From: Mycobacterium sp. DL440 | Lineage (GTDB): Bacteria > Actinomycetota > Actinomycetes > Mycobacteriales > Mycobacteriaceae | DNA: 64,000 bases | NCBI RefSeq assembly: GCF_011745145.1 | Contig: NZ_CP050191.1 | Span: 4,109,327 to 4,173,326, forward strand | Direction of reading: 5' to 3' | In this document: positions 26,698 through 34,933 of the stretch, piece by piece | How positions within the stretch are numbered: the first letter of the stretch is position 1 | How the letters are laid out: the number at the start of each line of letters is the position of its first letter | The notes under the pieces: generated by a model | The model's input: only the letters and a program-made list of their open reading frames with translations | Told to the model about the DNA's origin: nothing | Database searches by the model: none | Made by a program: the position numbers and the translations under genes

Positions 26698-26711
26698 TAG
26701 AACACGTTCTA
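26698..26711. promoter_or_regulatory. candidate KstR operator upstream of the LLM oxidoreductase
   Basis: TAGAACACGTTCTA fits the published KstR consensus TnnAACnnGTTnnA exactly and is a perfect palindrome. It ends 11 bp before the ATG of the downstream gene. A TANNNT -10 candidate (TAGTGT, 26710-26715) overlaps it, so repressor binding would block transcription. The -10 to ATG distance suggests a leaderless mRNA. Confidence 0.75.
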
Positions 26712-26722
26712 GTGTGGACGCC

Positions 26723-27586
26723 ATGCGGTTCACCTACGCCGAAGCCATGACCGACCCCACCTACTACATCCCGCTGGCCCAGGCGGCCGAGGCGGCCGGC
26801 TATCACGCCATGACGATTGCCGACAGCGTCGCCTACCCCTTCGAATCCGACTCCAAATACCCGTACACCCCTGACGGCAACCGGGAGTTCCTGGACGGCA
26901 AGCCATTCGTCGAAGCTTTCGTGATGGCCTCGGCCCTGTGCGCGGTCACCACCACGCTGAAGTTCAACTTCTTCGTACTCAAATTGCCGATCCGGCCACC
27001 GGCCCTGGTGGCCAAGCAGGTCGGCTCACTCAATGCGTTGTTCGACAACCGCCTGGGGCTCGGGGTCGGCACCAGCCCGTGGCCCGAGGACTACGAGTTG
27101 ATGGGCGTGCCGTTCGCACGGCGCGGCAAGCGGATGGACGAGTGCATCGACATCATCCGCGGACTGACCAGCGGTGAGTACTTCGAATACCACGGCGAGT
27201 TCTACGACATCCCCAAGACCAAGATGACCCCGGCGCCGTCGAAGCCGGTGTCCATCCTCGTCGGCGGGCACGCCGAAGCGGCCCTGCGCCGCGCAGCCCG
27301 CAACGACGGCTGGATGCACGGCGGCGGGACCGACGATCTCGATGTCCTTCTGAAGCGGCTCAACGAGATTCGGGCCGAGGAAGGTCAGACCGGACCGTTT
27401 GAAGTCCACGTGATCTCGGCTGACGCGTACACGCCCGACGGCATCAAACGACTCGAGGACAAGGGCGTCACCGACGTGATCGTGGGCTTCCGCCTGCCCT
27501 ACATCAAGGGCGACGACCCCGAGCCGCTGGATCGCAAGATCCGCCACCTGGAGAAGTTCGCCGAGAACGTCATCGCGAAGGTCTAG
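26723..27586 (+). CDS. LLM-class (probably F420-dependent) oxidoreductase
   Basis: A 287-residue luciferase-like TIM-barrel oxidoreductase. The N-terminus is RFTYAEAMTDPTYYIPLAQAAEAAGYHAM; the block NRLGLGVGTSPWPEDYELMGVPF is the family's cofactor-loop signature; later VSILVGGHAEAALRRAARNDGWM. No FMN-reductase partner is present, and the style matches mycobacterial F420-dependent LLM enzymes. The palindrome directly upstream fits the KstR consensus, which suggests a role in sterol side-chain or ring catabolism. It may correspond to Rv0940c, but that match is from memory. Confidence 0.8.
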   Translation: MRFTYAEAMTDPTYYIPLAQAAEAAGYHAMTIADSVAYPFESDSKYPYTPDGNREFLDGKPFVEAFVMASALCAVTTTLKFNFFVLKLPIRPPALVAKQVGSLNALFDNRLGLGVGTSPWPEDYELMGVPFARRGKRMDECIDIIRGLTSGEYFEYHGEFYDIPKTKMTPAPSKPVSILVGGHAEAALRRAARNDGWMHGGGTDDLDVLLKRLNEIRAEEGQTGPFEVHVISADAYTPDGIKRLEDKGVTDVIVGFRLPYIKGDDPEPLDRKIRHLEKFAENVIAKV

Positions 27587-27813
27587 GGCTGGGGCCGCGG
27601 GAAGTGGGGATTCCCTGCACCGTCTTCTACACCTGGGTCGCGTTCGGCGCCGACCGACCGCCCGGGTGTGGAAAACGGGACCATCGAACCACGGTTTGAG
27701 GGAACACTCGCCGCCCCGTTAGCGTTGCACCCGCCGTTCTCGCCCAACGCTGCCCGAGAGCTCAGTCCGGCAACCCCCGAAAGCCGGAGACCCAGAACTC
27801 GGAAAGCCTACGA
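27587..27813 (+). other. 227-bp leader region before the MFS gene
   Basis: No coding sequence is supported here. A short CCGGC/GCCGG hairpin lies at about 27768-27788, 25 bp before the ATG, followed by CGGAAAG as a possible ribosome-binding site. No known riboswitch class was recognised. A long leader before an efflux pump could hold an attenuator, but the sequence does not prove it. Confidence 0.25.
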
Positions 27814-29028
27814 ATGACGACCTCCCTCGAACGTGCGCGCTCAATCGTCGCTCCCGACCCCACGGTGCGCCTGCTCGCAGTGTTCGCCCTGGCCCTCGGC
27901 GGCTTCGGGATCGGCACCACGGAATTCGTCGCAATGGGCCTGCTGCCCGACATCGCGACAGGGTTCGGCATCACCGAGCCCACGGCAGGCCATGTCATCT
28001 CCGCGTATGCGCTGGGTGTCGTCGTCGGCGCGCCCATCATCGCCGCCCTCACCGCGCGGTGGCCCCGCAAGGCGCTGCTGCTCACCCTCATGGCGGTCTT
28101 CACCCTCGGCAACGTGGCCAGCATGCTGGCGCCGACCTACCTGACCCTGGTGATCGCCCGGTTCGTCACCGGTCTGCCGCACGGCGCGTTCTTCGGGATC
28201 GCTGCGCTGGCCGCCGCCCATCTGATGGGTCCGCAGAACCGGGCCAAGGCCGTGGCCTACGTGCTGTGCGGCCTGACCGTCGCGACGGTGCTGGGCGTCC
28301 CGCTGGCGTCCTGGCTCGGTCAGGCGCTGGGTTGGCGCAGCGCGTTCGGCCTGGTCGTCGGCGTCGGTCTGGTCACGCTGGCCGCTCAGTGGCAGTGGCT
28401 GCCCGAGCATCTCCGGTCCATGCACGTCACCAGTCCGCTGACCGAACTCGGTGCGCTGCGCCGTCCCCAGGTGTGGCTCGCCGTGCTCGTCGGCATGATC
28501 GGCTTCGGGGGCATGTTCGCGGTCTACACCTACATCAGCACCACGATGACCGACGTGACCGGACTGCCGCGGTCGCTGGTTCCCGTGGCGCTCATGGTGT
28601 TCGGCCTGGGCATGGTGGTCGGCAACCTGATCGGCGGCCGGCTGGCCGACATCTCGGTGATCCGTGCGCTGTACCTGGCGCTGGGCTCGCTGGCCGTACT
28701 GCTGGCCGTGTTCTCGGTGGGATCGCACAATCCGTGGACCGCGCTGCCGCTGTTGTTCGGGGTCGGTGTGGCGGGCTCCGCCGTCGGCCCCGCCCTGCAG
28801 ACCCGGCTGATGGACGTCGCCCACGATGCGCAGACGCTGGCCGCCGCGCTCAACCACTCCGCGCTCAACATCGGCAATGCCACGGGCGCCTGGGTGGGCG
28901 GTCTGGTGATCGCGGCCGGCTTCGGTTACACCGCCCCCGCAGCCGCGGGCGCAGTGCTCGCTGTCGGCGGCCTGCTGGTGTTCACCGTGTCGGTGGCACT
29001 GCAGCGCCGCAGGCCTACTCCTCGATGA
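27814..29028 (+). CDS. MFS transporter, AraJ/DHA1 drug-efflux type
   Basis: A 404-residue, 12-helix major facilitator. After a basic leader the first helix reads GGFGIGTTEFVAMGLLPDIA, the motif of the AraJ/YdhP/Cmx branch of the drug:H+ antiporter family; later LVIARFVTGLPHGAFFG. Typical substrates in this branch are chloramphenicol-like drugs or arabinose analogues. The 3' end overlaps the convergent acidic gene by 14 bp. Confidence 0.88.
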   Translation: MTTSLERARSIVAPDPTVRLLAVFALALGGFGIGTTEFVAMGLLPDIATGFGITEPTAGHVISAYALGVVVGAPIIAALTARWPRKALLLTLMAVFTLGNVASMLAPTYLTLVIARFVTGLPHGAFFGIAALAAAHLMGPQNRAKAVAYVLCGLTVATVLGVPLASWLGQALGWRSAFGLVVGVGLVTLAAQWQWLPEHLRSMHVTSPLTELGALRRPQVWLAVLVGMIGFGGMFAVYTYISTTMTDVTGLPRSLVPVALMVFGLGMVVGNLIGGRLADISVIRALYLALGSLAVLLAVFSVGSHNPWTALPLLFGVGVAGSAVGPALQTRLMDVAHDAQTLAAALNHSALNIGNATGAWVGGLVIAAGFGYTAPAAAGAVLAVGGLLVFTVSVALQRRRPTPR

Positions 29029-29392
29029 TGTGGACCGCGGCCTCTTCCGCAGAGGCCGCCCCGCCGTCGATGCCGACGTCAGTCCCCAACAGCTCCGCCT
29101 CTTCGTCCGCGCCGAACCCGGCGTTGGGAGCGACCAGGCGACCGGACCGCCGGCCCCCGACCTCGTCATCACCGGCCTGCTCGTCGGGGTAGTCAGTATC
29201 GTCGAGCTGCATCGCGGGATCAGGCTCTTCCTCGGCCAGCAGCTCATCGAGGGTCTCGTGGTCGCGCGGTTCGCGCCAGCGATCGGGCGGCGAGTAACCC
29301 TCGTCGAGCAGATCATCGACACCCCGGTCGAGCAGGGTGTCCTCCTGAGTCAACTGGTCGTCGTCATCGACGCTGTACCCGTCACTACTCAT
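29015..29392 (-). CDS. acidic DUF5709-like protein
   Basis: A 125-residue strongly acidic protein (Asp/Glu rich) with no membrane segment. The block LLDEGYSPPDRWREPRDHETLDELL near residue 30 is the conserved core of the actinobacterial DUF5709 family. The C-terminus AAEEAAVHIIEE is also typical. Function unknown; it may be a small soluble, intrinsically disordered protein. It is convergent with the MFS gene and lies downstream of no obvious operon partner. Confidence 0.75.
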   Translation of the reverse strand: MSSDGYSVDDDDQLTQEDTLLDRGVDDLLDEGYSPPDRWREPRDHETLDELLAEEEPDPAMQLDDTDYPDEQAGDDEVGGRRSGRLVAPNAGFGADEEAELLGTDVGIDGGAASAEEAAVHIIEE

Positions 29393-29448
29393 ACTTCAAC
29401 GATGGCACAGCTCGCGCCCACCTGAGCCCGTCTTCGCAGTTGGAGTGG

Positions 29449-30612
29449 TCACAGAGATCGACTGATGATCTCTTTCATGATTTCGCTTGTACCGCCATAG
29501 ATCTTGTTGACCCGCGCCGCGGCGTAGGCCCGACCGATCGGGTACTCCATCATGTAGCCGTAGCCGCCGAAGAACTGCACGCAGCGGTCGACGACGGCCA
29601 CCCCCTTGTCTGCGGCGATCAGCTTGGCCATCGATGCGGTGGCCGGGTCGTTGTGCCCGTCGATATAGGACTGCACGCAGTAGTCGACGGTGGTCTTGAT
29701 CGACAGGACCTCGGCTTTGAGCTCGGCGAGGGCAAAGCGGTTGTGCTGAAAACCGATCAGCGGCTTACCGAAGGCCTCACGTTCCTTCGTGTAGCGGATC
29801 GCCTCCGATACCGCGGCTTCGGCCATGCCGGAGCACACCGATGCGATGGCCAGCCGCTCGCGGGCCAACTGCTCCATCAGCTGGTAGAAGCCCAGTCCCT
29901 CTTGTCCACCGAGCAGGTTCTTCACCGGCACCCGCATATCGGAGAAGAACAACTCGCGGGTGTCCTGGCCGTGCTGGCCGACTTTCTCCAGCACCCGTCC
30001 ACGTTCGAAACCCTGCAGGTCGTCGTCGGTCTCCGCGACGATCAGGGAGATGCCTGCCGCGCCCTGCGACGGGTCGGTCTTGGCGACGATCACCACCAGG
30101 TCGCAGTGAGTTCCGTTGGAGATGAACGTCTTCGACCCGTTGATGACGTACTCATCGCCGTCGCGAACGGCCGTCGTACGCACCGCCTGCAGATCCGATC
30201 CGGTTCCGGGCTCGGTCATCGCGATCGCCAGCACGGCCTCACCGCTGATGATCTTCGGCATCCAGCGCTGCTTCTGCTCGGCATCGGCGTAGGTGTTGAT
30301 GTAGTGCGCGACGATCGGGGAATGCACCACCCAGCCGGAGGCCGAATCGTGGGCGAGCGCCAGTTCCTCGGCGACCACCGCTGAGAATCCGAAATCCCCG
30401 CCGGCACCGCCGTACTCCTCCGGCAGGTCCAGACCCAGCAGCCCGGCGTCGCCGAGTTTGTTCCAAAATTCCCGCTCGACCTGGTGGTTTCGGGCCCAGC
30501 GTTCCTGATTCGGCGTGGCTTCCCTCCGGAAGAACTCCGCGGCGTGCCGGCGGAGTTCACGGTGCTGATCGGTCTCCCAGGACGCCCGGTAGTCGGGGAA
30601 CAGTTCAGACAT
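29449..30612 (-). CDS. acyl-CoA dehydrogenase, long-chain (LCAD) type
   Basis: A 387-residue FAD flavoenzyme. Blocks: AIAMTEPGTGSDLQAVRT (FAD/substrate loop), NGSKTFISNG and the C-terminal FGGYGYMMEYPIGRAYAAARV then IYGGTSEIMKEIIS. The usual YEGT catalytic Glu is replaced by Gly, as in LCAD and relatives, where the base comes from an earlier helix; here the Glu in AAVSEAIRYTKEREAFGK is the likely equivalent. The start is 85 bp from a divergent TetR gene with a shared palindrome, so it is probably repressed by that regulator and induced by an acyl-CoA. Confidence 0.9.
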   Translation of the reverse strand: MSELFPDYRASWETDQHRELRRHAAEFFRREATPNQERWARNHQVEREFWNKLGDAGLLGLDLPEEYGGAGGDFGFSAVVAEELALAHDSASGWVVHSPIVAHYINTYADAEQKQRWMPKIISGEAVLAIAMTEPGTGSDLQAVRTTAVRDGDEYVINGSKTFISNGTHCDLVVIVAKTDPSQGAAGISLIVAETDDDLQGFERGRVLEKVGQHGQDTRELFFSDMRVPVKNLLGGQEGLGFYQLMEQLARERLAIASVCSGMAEAAVSEAIRYTKEREAFGKPLIGFQHNRFALAELKAEVLSIKTTVDYCVQSYIDGHNDPATASMAKLIAADKGVAVVDRCVQFFGGYGYMMEYPIGRAYAAARVNKIYGGTSEIMKEIISRSL

Positions 30613-30650
30613 CGTTGTTACCTCATCTTTGTCACCGTCGAACGATTACG

Positions 30651-30662
30651 ATACAACTGTAT
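30651..30662. promoter_or_regulatory. TetR-type operator between acyl-CoA dehydrogenase and its regulator
   Basis: ATACA-AC-TGTAT is a perfect inverted repeat with a 2-nt spacer at 30651-30662, between two divergent starts (30612 and 30697). It is the natural binding site for the adjacent TetR-family protein and would control both directions. Confidence 0.55.
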
Positions 30663-30696
30663 TGTTCTAGGGTCAGGTGTACAGGAGGCGAGTGGC

Positions 30697-31287
30697 ATGG
30701 TCAACCCGCGGGCCACAAACGAGGACCTGACAGCGAAGGCCCGGATCCGCAACGCCGCCCTGGACCTCTATTCGAAGTCCGGCCCGGACCGAATATCGCT
30801 GCGCGCCATCGCCTCCGAAGCCTGCGTCACGCTCGGCCTGGTGCAGCACCACTACAAGACCAAGGCCGGGCTGCGCGATGCCGTCGACCAGCTGGTGGTG
30901 GACTACTTCGCGGCCGCGCTCGCGGAGGTTCCCGAGGCCGACCATCCGGCCGATCTCGCCGCCGCCCGCGACGAGGCCGTCCGCCGCATGCTGCGGGCGA
31001 ACCCGCCGGTGGTCGATTATGTGCGCCGGGCCCTACTGGACCCGTCGGGCGAGAATCTGCATCTCCTCGATGTCCTCGTCGACCTGACCGCGCGAGAGGT
31101 CAACACGCTGCGGAAGACGGGGCGCGCATCGACGAGACGCCGCGAGTCGACCCAGATCGTGGCGGTCCTGGTGCGCCAGATGGGTGAGATGCTGCTGGCG
31201 CCACTGGTGGATGCGGTGTGGGATCGCGTGGACAGCCCCGAGTCCGAGCGCAAGCCGCGTCTCCGGGTCACTGTCGAGGAGAGCTGA
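30697..31287 (+). CDS. TetR-family transcriptional regulator
   Basis: 196 residues. The N-terminal HTH reads ARIRNAALDLYSKSGPDRISLRAIASEACVTLGLVQHHYKTKAGLRDAV (HTH core SLRAIASEACVTLGLVQHHY). The C-terminal half is a helical ligand domain without recognisable specificity. The ATG at 30697 is preceded by ACAGGAGGCGAG, a strong ribosome-binding site. It is divergent from an acyl-CoA dehydrogenase, so its ligand is probably a fatty acyl-CoA or related lipid. Confidence 0.88.
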   Translation: MVNPRATNEDLTAKARIRNAALDLYSKSGPDRISLRAIASEACVTLGLVQHHYKTKAGLRDAVDQLVVDYFAAALAEVPEADHPADLAAARDEAVRRMLRANPPVVDYVRRALLDPSGENLHLLDVLVDLTAREVNTLRKTGRASTRRRESTQIVAVLVRQMGEMLLAPLVDAVWDRVDSPESERKPRLRVTVEES

Positions 31288-31439
31288 GCCGAAACCGGCC
31301 CGACACCGGCAATACTGAGAAAATTCGCATATTCACCTGAGAATTCTGGAATTTTCGAACTCGATTCCCAATTGGACGTAATAGGTAGCAACCGGAAGTA
31401 GTGGGACTTCCGGTGCGGCCTGCAACGGAGGGTTGGGAA

Positions 31440-31733
31440 ATGAAGTCATATACCATCGCCACATTGGCCGCGGGCGCGCTGGCCGCGGGAACATTCCTCG
31501 GGGGCATCGCCGCTGCCGCCCCGACCGGACAGTCGGCCGAACAAACCGTGAAAAGCCTGCAGACCAGCGGCTATCACGTCATTGTCAACCGCACCGGCGC
31601 CGCGCCACTGGCCAACTGCACCGTGCTCGGCGTACGCCAGGGGCATACCATTGCCACCAATGACTCCAGGGGCGGAAGTTCGATCAATACCACCGTCATT
31701 TCAAAGACGGCCTACGTCGACGTCGCCTGCTGA
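31440..31733 (+). CDS. small secreted protein, family A
   Basis: 97 residues with a signal peptide (cleavage near AAA-APTG) and a mature part of about 70 residues with two Cys. Pattern: SAEQTVKSLQTSGYHVIVNRTGAAPL, CTVLGVRQGHT and a final YVDVAC. The same order of motifs recurs in the secreted protein at 39892-40215, so these are paralogues of a mycobacterial export family. Function unknown; secreted, probably one disulfide. The start codon follows GGAGGG. A strong terminator follows the gene. Confidence 0.8.
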   Translation: MKSYTIATLAAGALAAGTFLGGIAAAAPTGQSAEQTVKSLQTSGYHVIVNRTGAAPLANCTVLGVRQGHTIATNDSRGGSSINTTVISKTAYVDVAC

Positions 31734-31811
31734 GTTGGGAATAAAACAGGGCACGCGTTTGTTGAATGCGCTGAACCCGATTTAGCGGTTCGCGCGAGAA
31801 TCAATGCCCAC

Positions 31812-31846
31812 ATCGGCCGCACAATGTTGTGCGGCCGATTTGTTTT
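31812..31846 (+). terminator. strong intrinsic terminator
   Basis: ATCGGCCGCACAA (31812-31824) and TTGTGCGGCCGAT (31827-31839) form a perfect 12-13 bp GC-rich stem followed directly by TTGTTTT (31840-31846). This is the clearest rho-independent terminator in the window and ends transcription of the small secreted protein gene about 80 bp upstream. Confidence 0.85.
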
Positions 31847-31901
31847 GGCCGAGGCCCTGCAAACGCCTGGCTTGTCGGTGGGTCGGCGTACGGTACCGAA
31901 C

Positions 31902-32228
31902 ATGAGTTCGATATTGGTTTCCGAGAGAGACATCGAGCGGACGGTCGTCGGTGATGCCCTCGATCACCTGAACGCCGCCTGCAAAGAGATCGACGCGCTG
32001 TCGGTGCATGCCCTGACGCGGGCGGAGCTCCACGAGGTTCTGAGCCGGCTCGACGCAGGCGAGAAACGGCTGGCGACCGCTCAACAGCGGCTGCTCGGAC
32101 GGATGGTCGCCACCGACAACGCTTCGCCGCCGCGGTTCGACCCGGCCGGGGTTCTCGCCAGGAGGCTGCGCATTTCGCCGGCCGAAGCGCGACGGCGAAT
32201 CGCCGACGCCGGCCAGACGTCCGGCTGA
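31902..32228 (+). pseudogene. truncated 13E12/DUF222 HNH-family gene, N-terminal remnant
   Basis: 108 residues starting MSSILVSERDIERTVVGDAL. The segments CKEIDALSVHALTRAELHEVLSRL and VLARRLRISPAEARRRIADA are characteristic of the N-terminal DUF222 part of mycobacterial 13E12-repeat proteins, which normally run to 400 or more residues with a C-terminal HNH nuclease. Here the frame ends at GQTSG and no HNH sequence follows. It is a decayed copy, probably left by recombination between the many 13E12 paralogues. Confidence 0.75.
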
Positions 32229-32270
32229 GGTGCACACGGCGGACCGACGGGGCGGATAGATTCCACGTCC

Positions 32271-32909
32271 ATGACCGTCACCGTCGACGAGCTCGAGGTC
32301 GCTGACCCGCCGGACACCTGGACGCGAGCGGGATTTTTCGTCGACTCCGACGCCGTCTGCCGGGTGGGTGAGGTTCGCATCAGACTGGTCGGGCGCGACC
32401 GCGGCACCGGCATCATCGGGTGGTCGTTGGGTGACCTGCCAACAGGTGACACCTTCGAAGTCCTCGATGGTGTCCCCACCACGCGATCGGATGCGGTCAC
32501 CGCACAACCGGCCACCCACCCGAACGGCGTCACCGCGATCGACCACATCGTGCTGCTGTCCCCTGACCTGGACCGCACGGTCGCCTCAATGGCGGCCATC
32601 GGAGTGGAACCGCGCCGGGAACGGGACACCGAACTCGGCGGACGACGGATGCGTCAGATCTTCTTCCGCTTCGGAGGGGCGATCATCGAGGTCGTCGGTT
32701 CGCCGGAGACGGCCAGTGACGGTCCCTCGAAGCTCTGGGGAATCACGTACGTCGTCGACGACATCGATGCGAGCGCCGCGTTCTTCGGCGACCACACCGC
32801 GCCGGTCAAGGACGCGGTCCAGCCCGGGCGCCGGATCACCACGGTCCGGCACCGCGACCTCGGCATATCGGTGCACACAGCCGTGATCTCGGCGACTCTG
32901 CGTCCTTGA
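32271..32909 (+). CDS. VOC/glyoxalase-fold protein
   Basis: 212 residues. The C-terminal half carries the vicinal-oxygen-chelate pattern: AIDHIVLLSPDLDRTVASM (first strand-helix), RQIFFRFGGAIIEVVGSPE and LWGITYVVDDIDASAAFF (second module), with possible metal ligands His and Glu. The N-terminal 80 residues include VGEVRIRLVGRDRGTGIIGWSL, whose fold is unclear. Enzyme class unknown. It sits 48 bp upstream of rnhA on the same strand and may share a transcript. Confidence 0.72.
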   Translation: MTVTVDELEVADPPDTWTRAGFFVDSDAVCRVGEVRIRLVGRDRGTGIIGWSLGDLPTGDTFEVLDGVPTTRSDAVTAQPATHPNGVTAIDHIVLLSPDLDRTVASMAAIGVEPRRERDTELGGRRMRQIFFRFGGAIIEVVGSPETASDGPSKLWGITYVVDDIDASAAFFGDHTAPVKDAVQPGRRITTVRHRDLGISVHTAVISATLRP

Positions 32910-32957
32910 CGTGTGTCGGGACGCCGCTCGCCCGAAACAGTTCCCTATCCTCAGCGC

Positions 32958-33443
32958 ATGACTGACGCCGGACACTCGAGCACCGACGTCGTTGTCGTCC
33001 ATACCGACGGCGGGTGCCGACCAAATCCCGGCCCCGGCGGCTGGGGCGCGGTGCTGCGCCACCGCGAGCGTGTTCGCGAGATGTACGGCGGCGAGCCCGG
33101 AACCACCAGCAACAACCGGATGGAGCTGATGGCGCCCATCATGGCGCTCGAGGCACTCACGAGGCCCGTAGTGGTGCACCTGCACACCGACAGCACCTAT
33201 GTCCGCAACGGCATCACCAAGTGGGTGCTCGGCTGGGAACGCAATGGCTGGCTGACCGCCGCCAAGCAGCCCGTGAAGAACGTCGACCTCTGGCAGCGGC
33301 TACGGGCCGCCTGCGCCCAACACCAGGTCGAGTGGTTCTGGGTGAAGGGTCACTCGGGTGTCGCCGACAACGAGCTGGCCGACGAGCTGGCGACTCGGGG
33401 GCTACGGGAAGCGCTCGACGGTTCGGGCGATCTGGTTCACTGA
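32958..33443 (+). CDS. rnhA: ribonuclease HI
   Basis: A 161-residue endoribonuclease that removes RNA from RNA:DNA hybrids. All catalytic residues are visible: Asp17 (VHTDGG), Glu56 (NNRMELMA), Asp78 (HTDSTY) and Asp137 (GVADNELAD), plus the KGHSG handle region. The substrate-binding [10 protein letters not shown] segment is present. ATG at 32958. The 3' end overlaps the convergent TetR gene by 7 bp. Confidence 0.95.
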   Translation: MTDAGHSSTDVVVVHTDGGCRPNPGPGGWGAVLRHRERVREMYGGEPGTTSNNRMELMAPIMALEALTRPVVVHLHTDSTYVRNGITKWVLGWERNGWLTAAKQPVKNVDLWQRLRAACAQHQVEWFWVKGHSGVADNELADELATRGLREALDGSGDLVH

Positions 33444-34018
33444 CGACGCCCAGGTTCCGCGATCGTCGCAAGCAGGCTGTCGATGAGCTCGTCAGCCGTG
33501 GTGTGCCACTTATCGGTATCAAGCAGACCGCTGGTTTCCAAGCCGCAGGCGCCGTGGGCGGCGGTCAGCAGGATGGCCGCATGACGATTCGCGTTCTCCT
33601 CCCCGGCGGCAGCGGAGACGATGGCGAGAAACTGATCGCACATTCGTTGTGCCGCACGCGCGATGGCCTCGGGGTCGCCGAGCGGCGGGCTGAACATCAA
33701 CCGATACAGATGAGGCCTTCGCCGGCTGAGAGCGACGACGGCCAGTAACGCCGCACGTAGGGTCTCCGCGGGCGAAAGGCCCGAATCATGGTGCAGTGCT
33801 TGCATTTCAGCGCCGAGGCACTCCCACCCTTCGGCGGCAACTGACGTCAGCAGCGTTTCCTTGTCGGCGAAGTGGCCGTAGGGCGCACCCCGGCTGACGC
33901 CGGCCCGCGCGCCGACCTCGCGCAGTGTCACCGCGGCCGGACCTCCGGCATCCAGCAGCGCTGCGGCCTCGTCGAGCAGGGCGCGGCGCGTCGCGGCGGC
34001 CGTCTCGGTGCGCGTCAC
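33437..34018 (-). CDS. TetR-family regulator
   Basis: About 193 residues, starting at a GTG (34018) that overlaps the stop of the upstream SnoaL-like gene (GTGA). [50 protein letters not shown]. The C-terminal domain resembles the TetR_C_33/WHG subfamily ([27 protein letters not shown]). It is cotranscribed with the SnoaL-like gene, whose start region carries two TGACnnnGTCA palindromes; the regulator probably controls its own operon. Confidence 0.85.
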   Translation of the reverse strand: MTRTETAAATRRALLDEAAALLDAGGPAAVTLREVGARAGVSRGAPYGHFADKETLLTSVAAEGWECLGAEMQALHHDSGLSPAETLRAALLAVVALSRRRPHLYRLMFSPPLGDPEAIARAAQRMCDQFLAIVSAAAGEENANRHAAILLTAAHGACGLETSGLLDTDKWHTTADELIDSLLATIAEPGRRQ

Positions 34019-34512
34019 CCCGCGGCCGGAAGCGCGCCGAACACCCCGGGATTTCCGGTCTGAATCCGAGAAGTGAGCTTCAGCTTGGAGATTCGCCAAC
34101 CGTCGACGGTTCGGACGAATGCGTTGGTGTAGTACCCGTACACGGTCTGCTCGGTACCGCCGTCGGCCGCCGCGTTGTAGTGGATGGCCCGGACGTATGC
34201 GTCGACGTTCGCGTGATCCTCATCCTCGAAGGTGATCACCAGGTTGGTGATCATGTGCTGGGTCGCGGTCAGCACGGTCATCACCGGTGCGATCATCGCG
34301 ACGAATTCGTCGGCGCTGAGACGGGCGGGCGGGGTGCCGAAGACGGAGCTGTAGTCGCCCTCGACCTCGTCCGCGAAGCACGTGCGAAACAGTTGCCAGT
34401 CGCGCGAATCAACCCCGGTCGCGTATCGGAGTTGCACGTCGGTGATCGCTTCGCGATCGAACAGACGCTGCAGGCGGACAGCATCGATGGCATCTTCATG
34501 TGACGTTGTCAT
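34015..34512 (-). CDS. SnoaL/NTF2-like fold protein
   Basis: 165 residues of the nuclear transport factor 2 superfamily: AIDAVRLQRLFDREAITDVQLRYATGVDSRDWQLFRTCFADEV at the N-terminus (key: RLFDREAI, YATGVD), then HMITNLVITFEDEDHANVDAYVRAIHYN and DGWRISKLKLT. Such proteins are small-molecule isomerases, hydratases or binding proteins, often in steroid or aromatic pathways. The ATG at 34512 lies in the left arm of a 17-bp inverted repeat; a TTG further upstream would put the operator inside the coding region, so I rejected it. Operon with a TetR gene. Confidence 0.8.
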   Translation of the reverse strand: MTTSHEDAIDAVRLQRLFDREAITDVQLRYATGVDSRDWQLFRTCFADEVEGDYSSVFGTPPARLSADEFVAMIAPVMTVLTATQHMITNLVITFEDEDHANVDAYVRAIHYNAAADGGTEQTVYGYYTNAFVRTVDGWRISKLKLTSRIQTGNPGVFGALPAAG

Positions 34513-34547
34513 ATGAAGGATGATGCCCCATTCATATGACAACGTCA
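34501..34547. promoter_or_regulatory. 17-bp inverted repeat, probable TetR operator pair
   Basis: TGACGTTGTCATATGAA (34501-34517) and TTCATATGACAACGTCA (34531-34547) are perfect complements with a 13-nt spacer. Each arm holds a smaller palindrome, TGAC-nnn-GTCA, a typical TetR-family site. The arrangement covers the promoter and start codon of the SnoaL-like/TetR operon, which suggests cooperative autorepression. Confidence 0.7.
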
Positions 34548-34581
34548 ACTGGAAGTCTCCGGCGCACTGGCAAGTCAGACC

Positions 34582-34882
34582 TTGACCGCAATCTTGAAGA
34601 TGAGGGTGACCAGGGCTCGCGAGAACCGCCGGGCCGAAGCGCGCACGGAATTACGCATCGCCCACGAAATGTTTCTCCAGATGGGCTCCGACGGCTTCGC
34701 CGAGCGGACGCGCCGCGAACTCCGAGCGGCGGGCGAGTCATTGGGGAAAGAGCGCAGAGGCGGATCGACGGTGACATTGACGACACAAGAAGCTATATCG
34801 CCCGCCTGGCGGGCGAGGGCTTAACATCTTCGCCAAACTCGGGGTATCGTCCCGTCGGGAGTTGAGGCGCCCCCGCGGGTGA
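34582..34882 (+). pseudogene. remnant of a LuxR-type (LAL/MalT-like) regulator C-terminus
   Basis: One frame (from 34582) encodes ARTELRIAHEMFLQMGSDGFAERTRRELRAAGES then LTTQEA, the linker and start of a LuxR HTH as found at the end of large AAA/TPR LuxR regulators. Another frame continues RSYIARLAGEGLT and a third ends FAKLGVSSRRELRRPRG (stop 34880-34882). The helices between these blocks are deleted. The gene therefore has a frameshift, an internal deletion removing the recognition helix and no N-terminal part. Confidence 0.75.
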
Positions 34883-34933
34883 CGGGGCAACGCGGCGCCG
34901 AACCACGTACACCACACTTCTTTTCAAAATGTG

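Noticed and set aside
27841..29322. 493-codon minus-strand frame antisense to the MFS gene
   Set aside because: Composition typical of a GC-rich shadow frame and it overlaps an acidic DUF5709-like gene in another frame.
34548..34581. TTG at 34548 as the start of the SnoaL-like gene
   Set aside because: It would place the whole inverted-repeat operator inside the coding sequence; the ATG at 34512 fits the family N-terminus.
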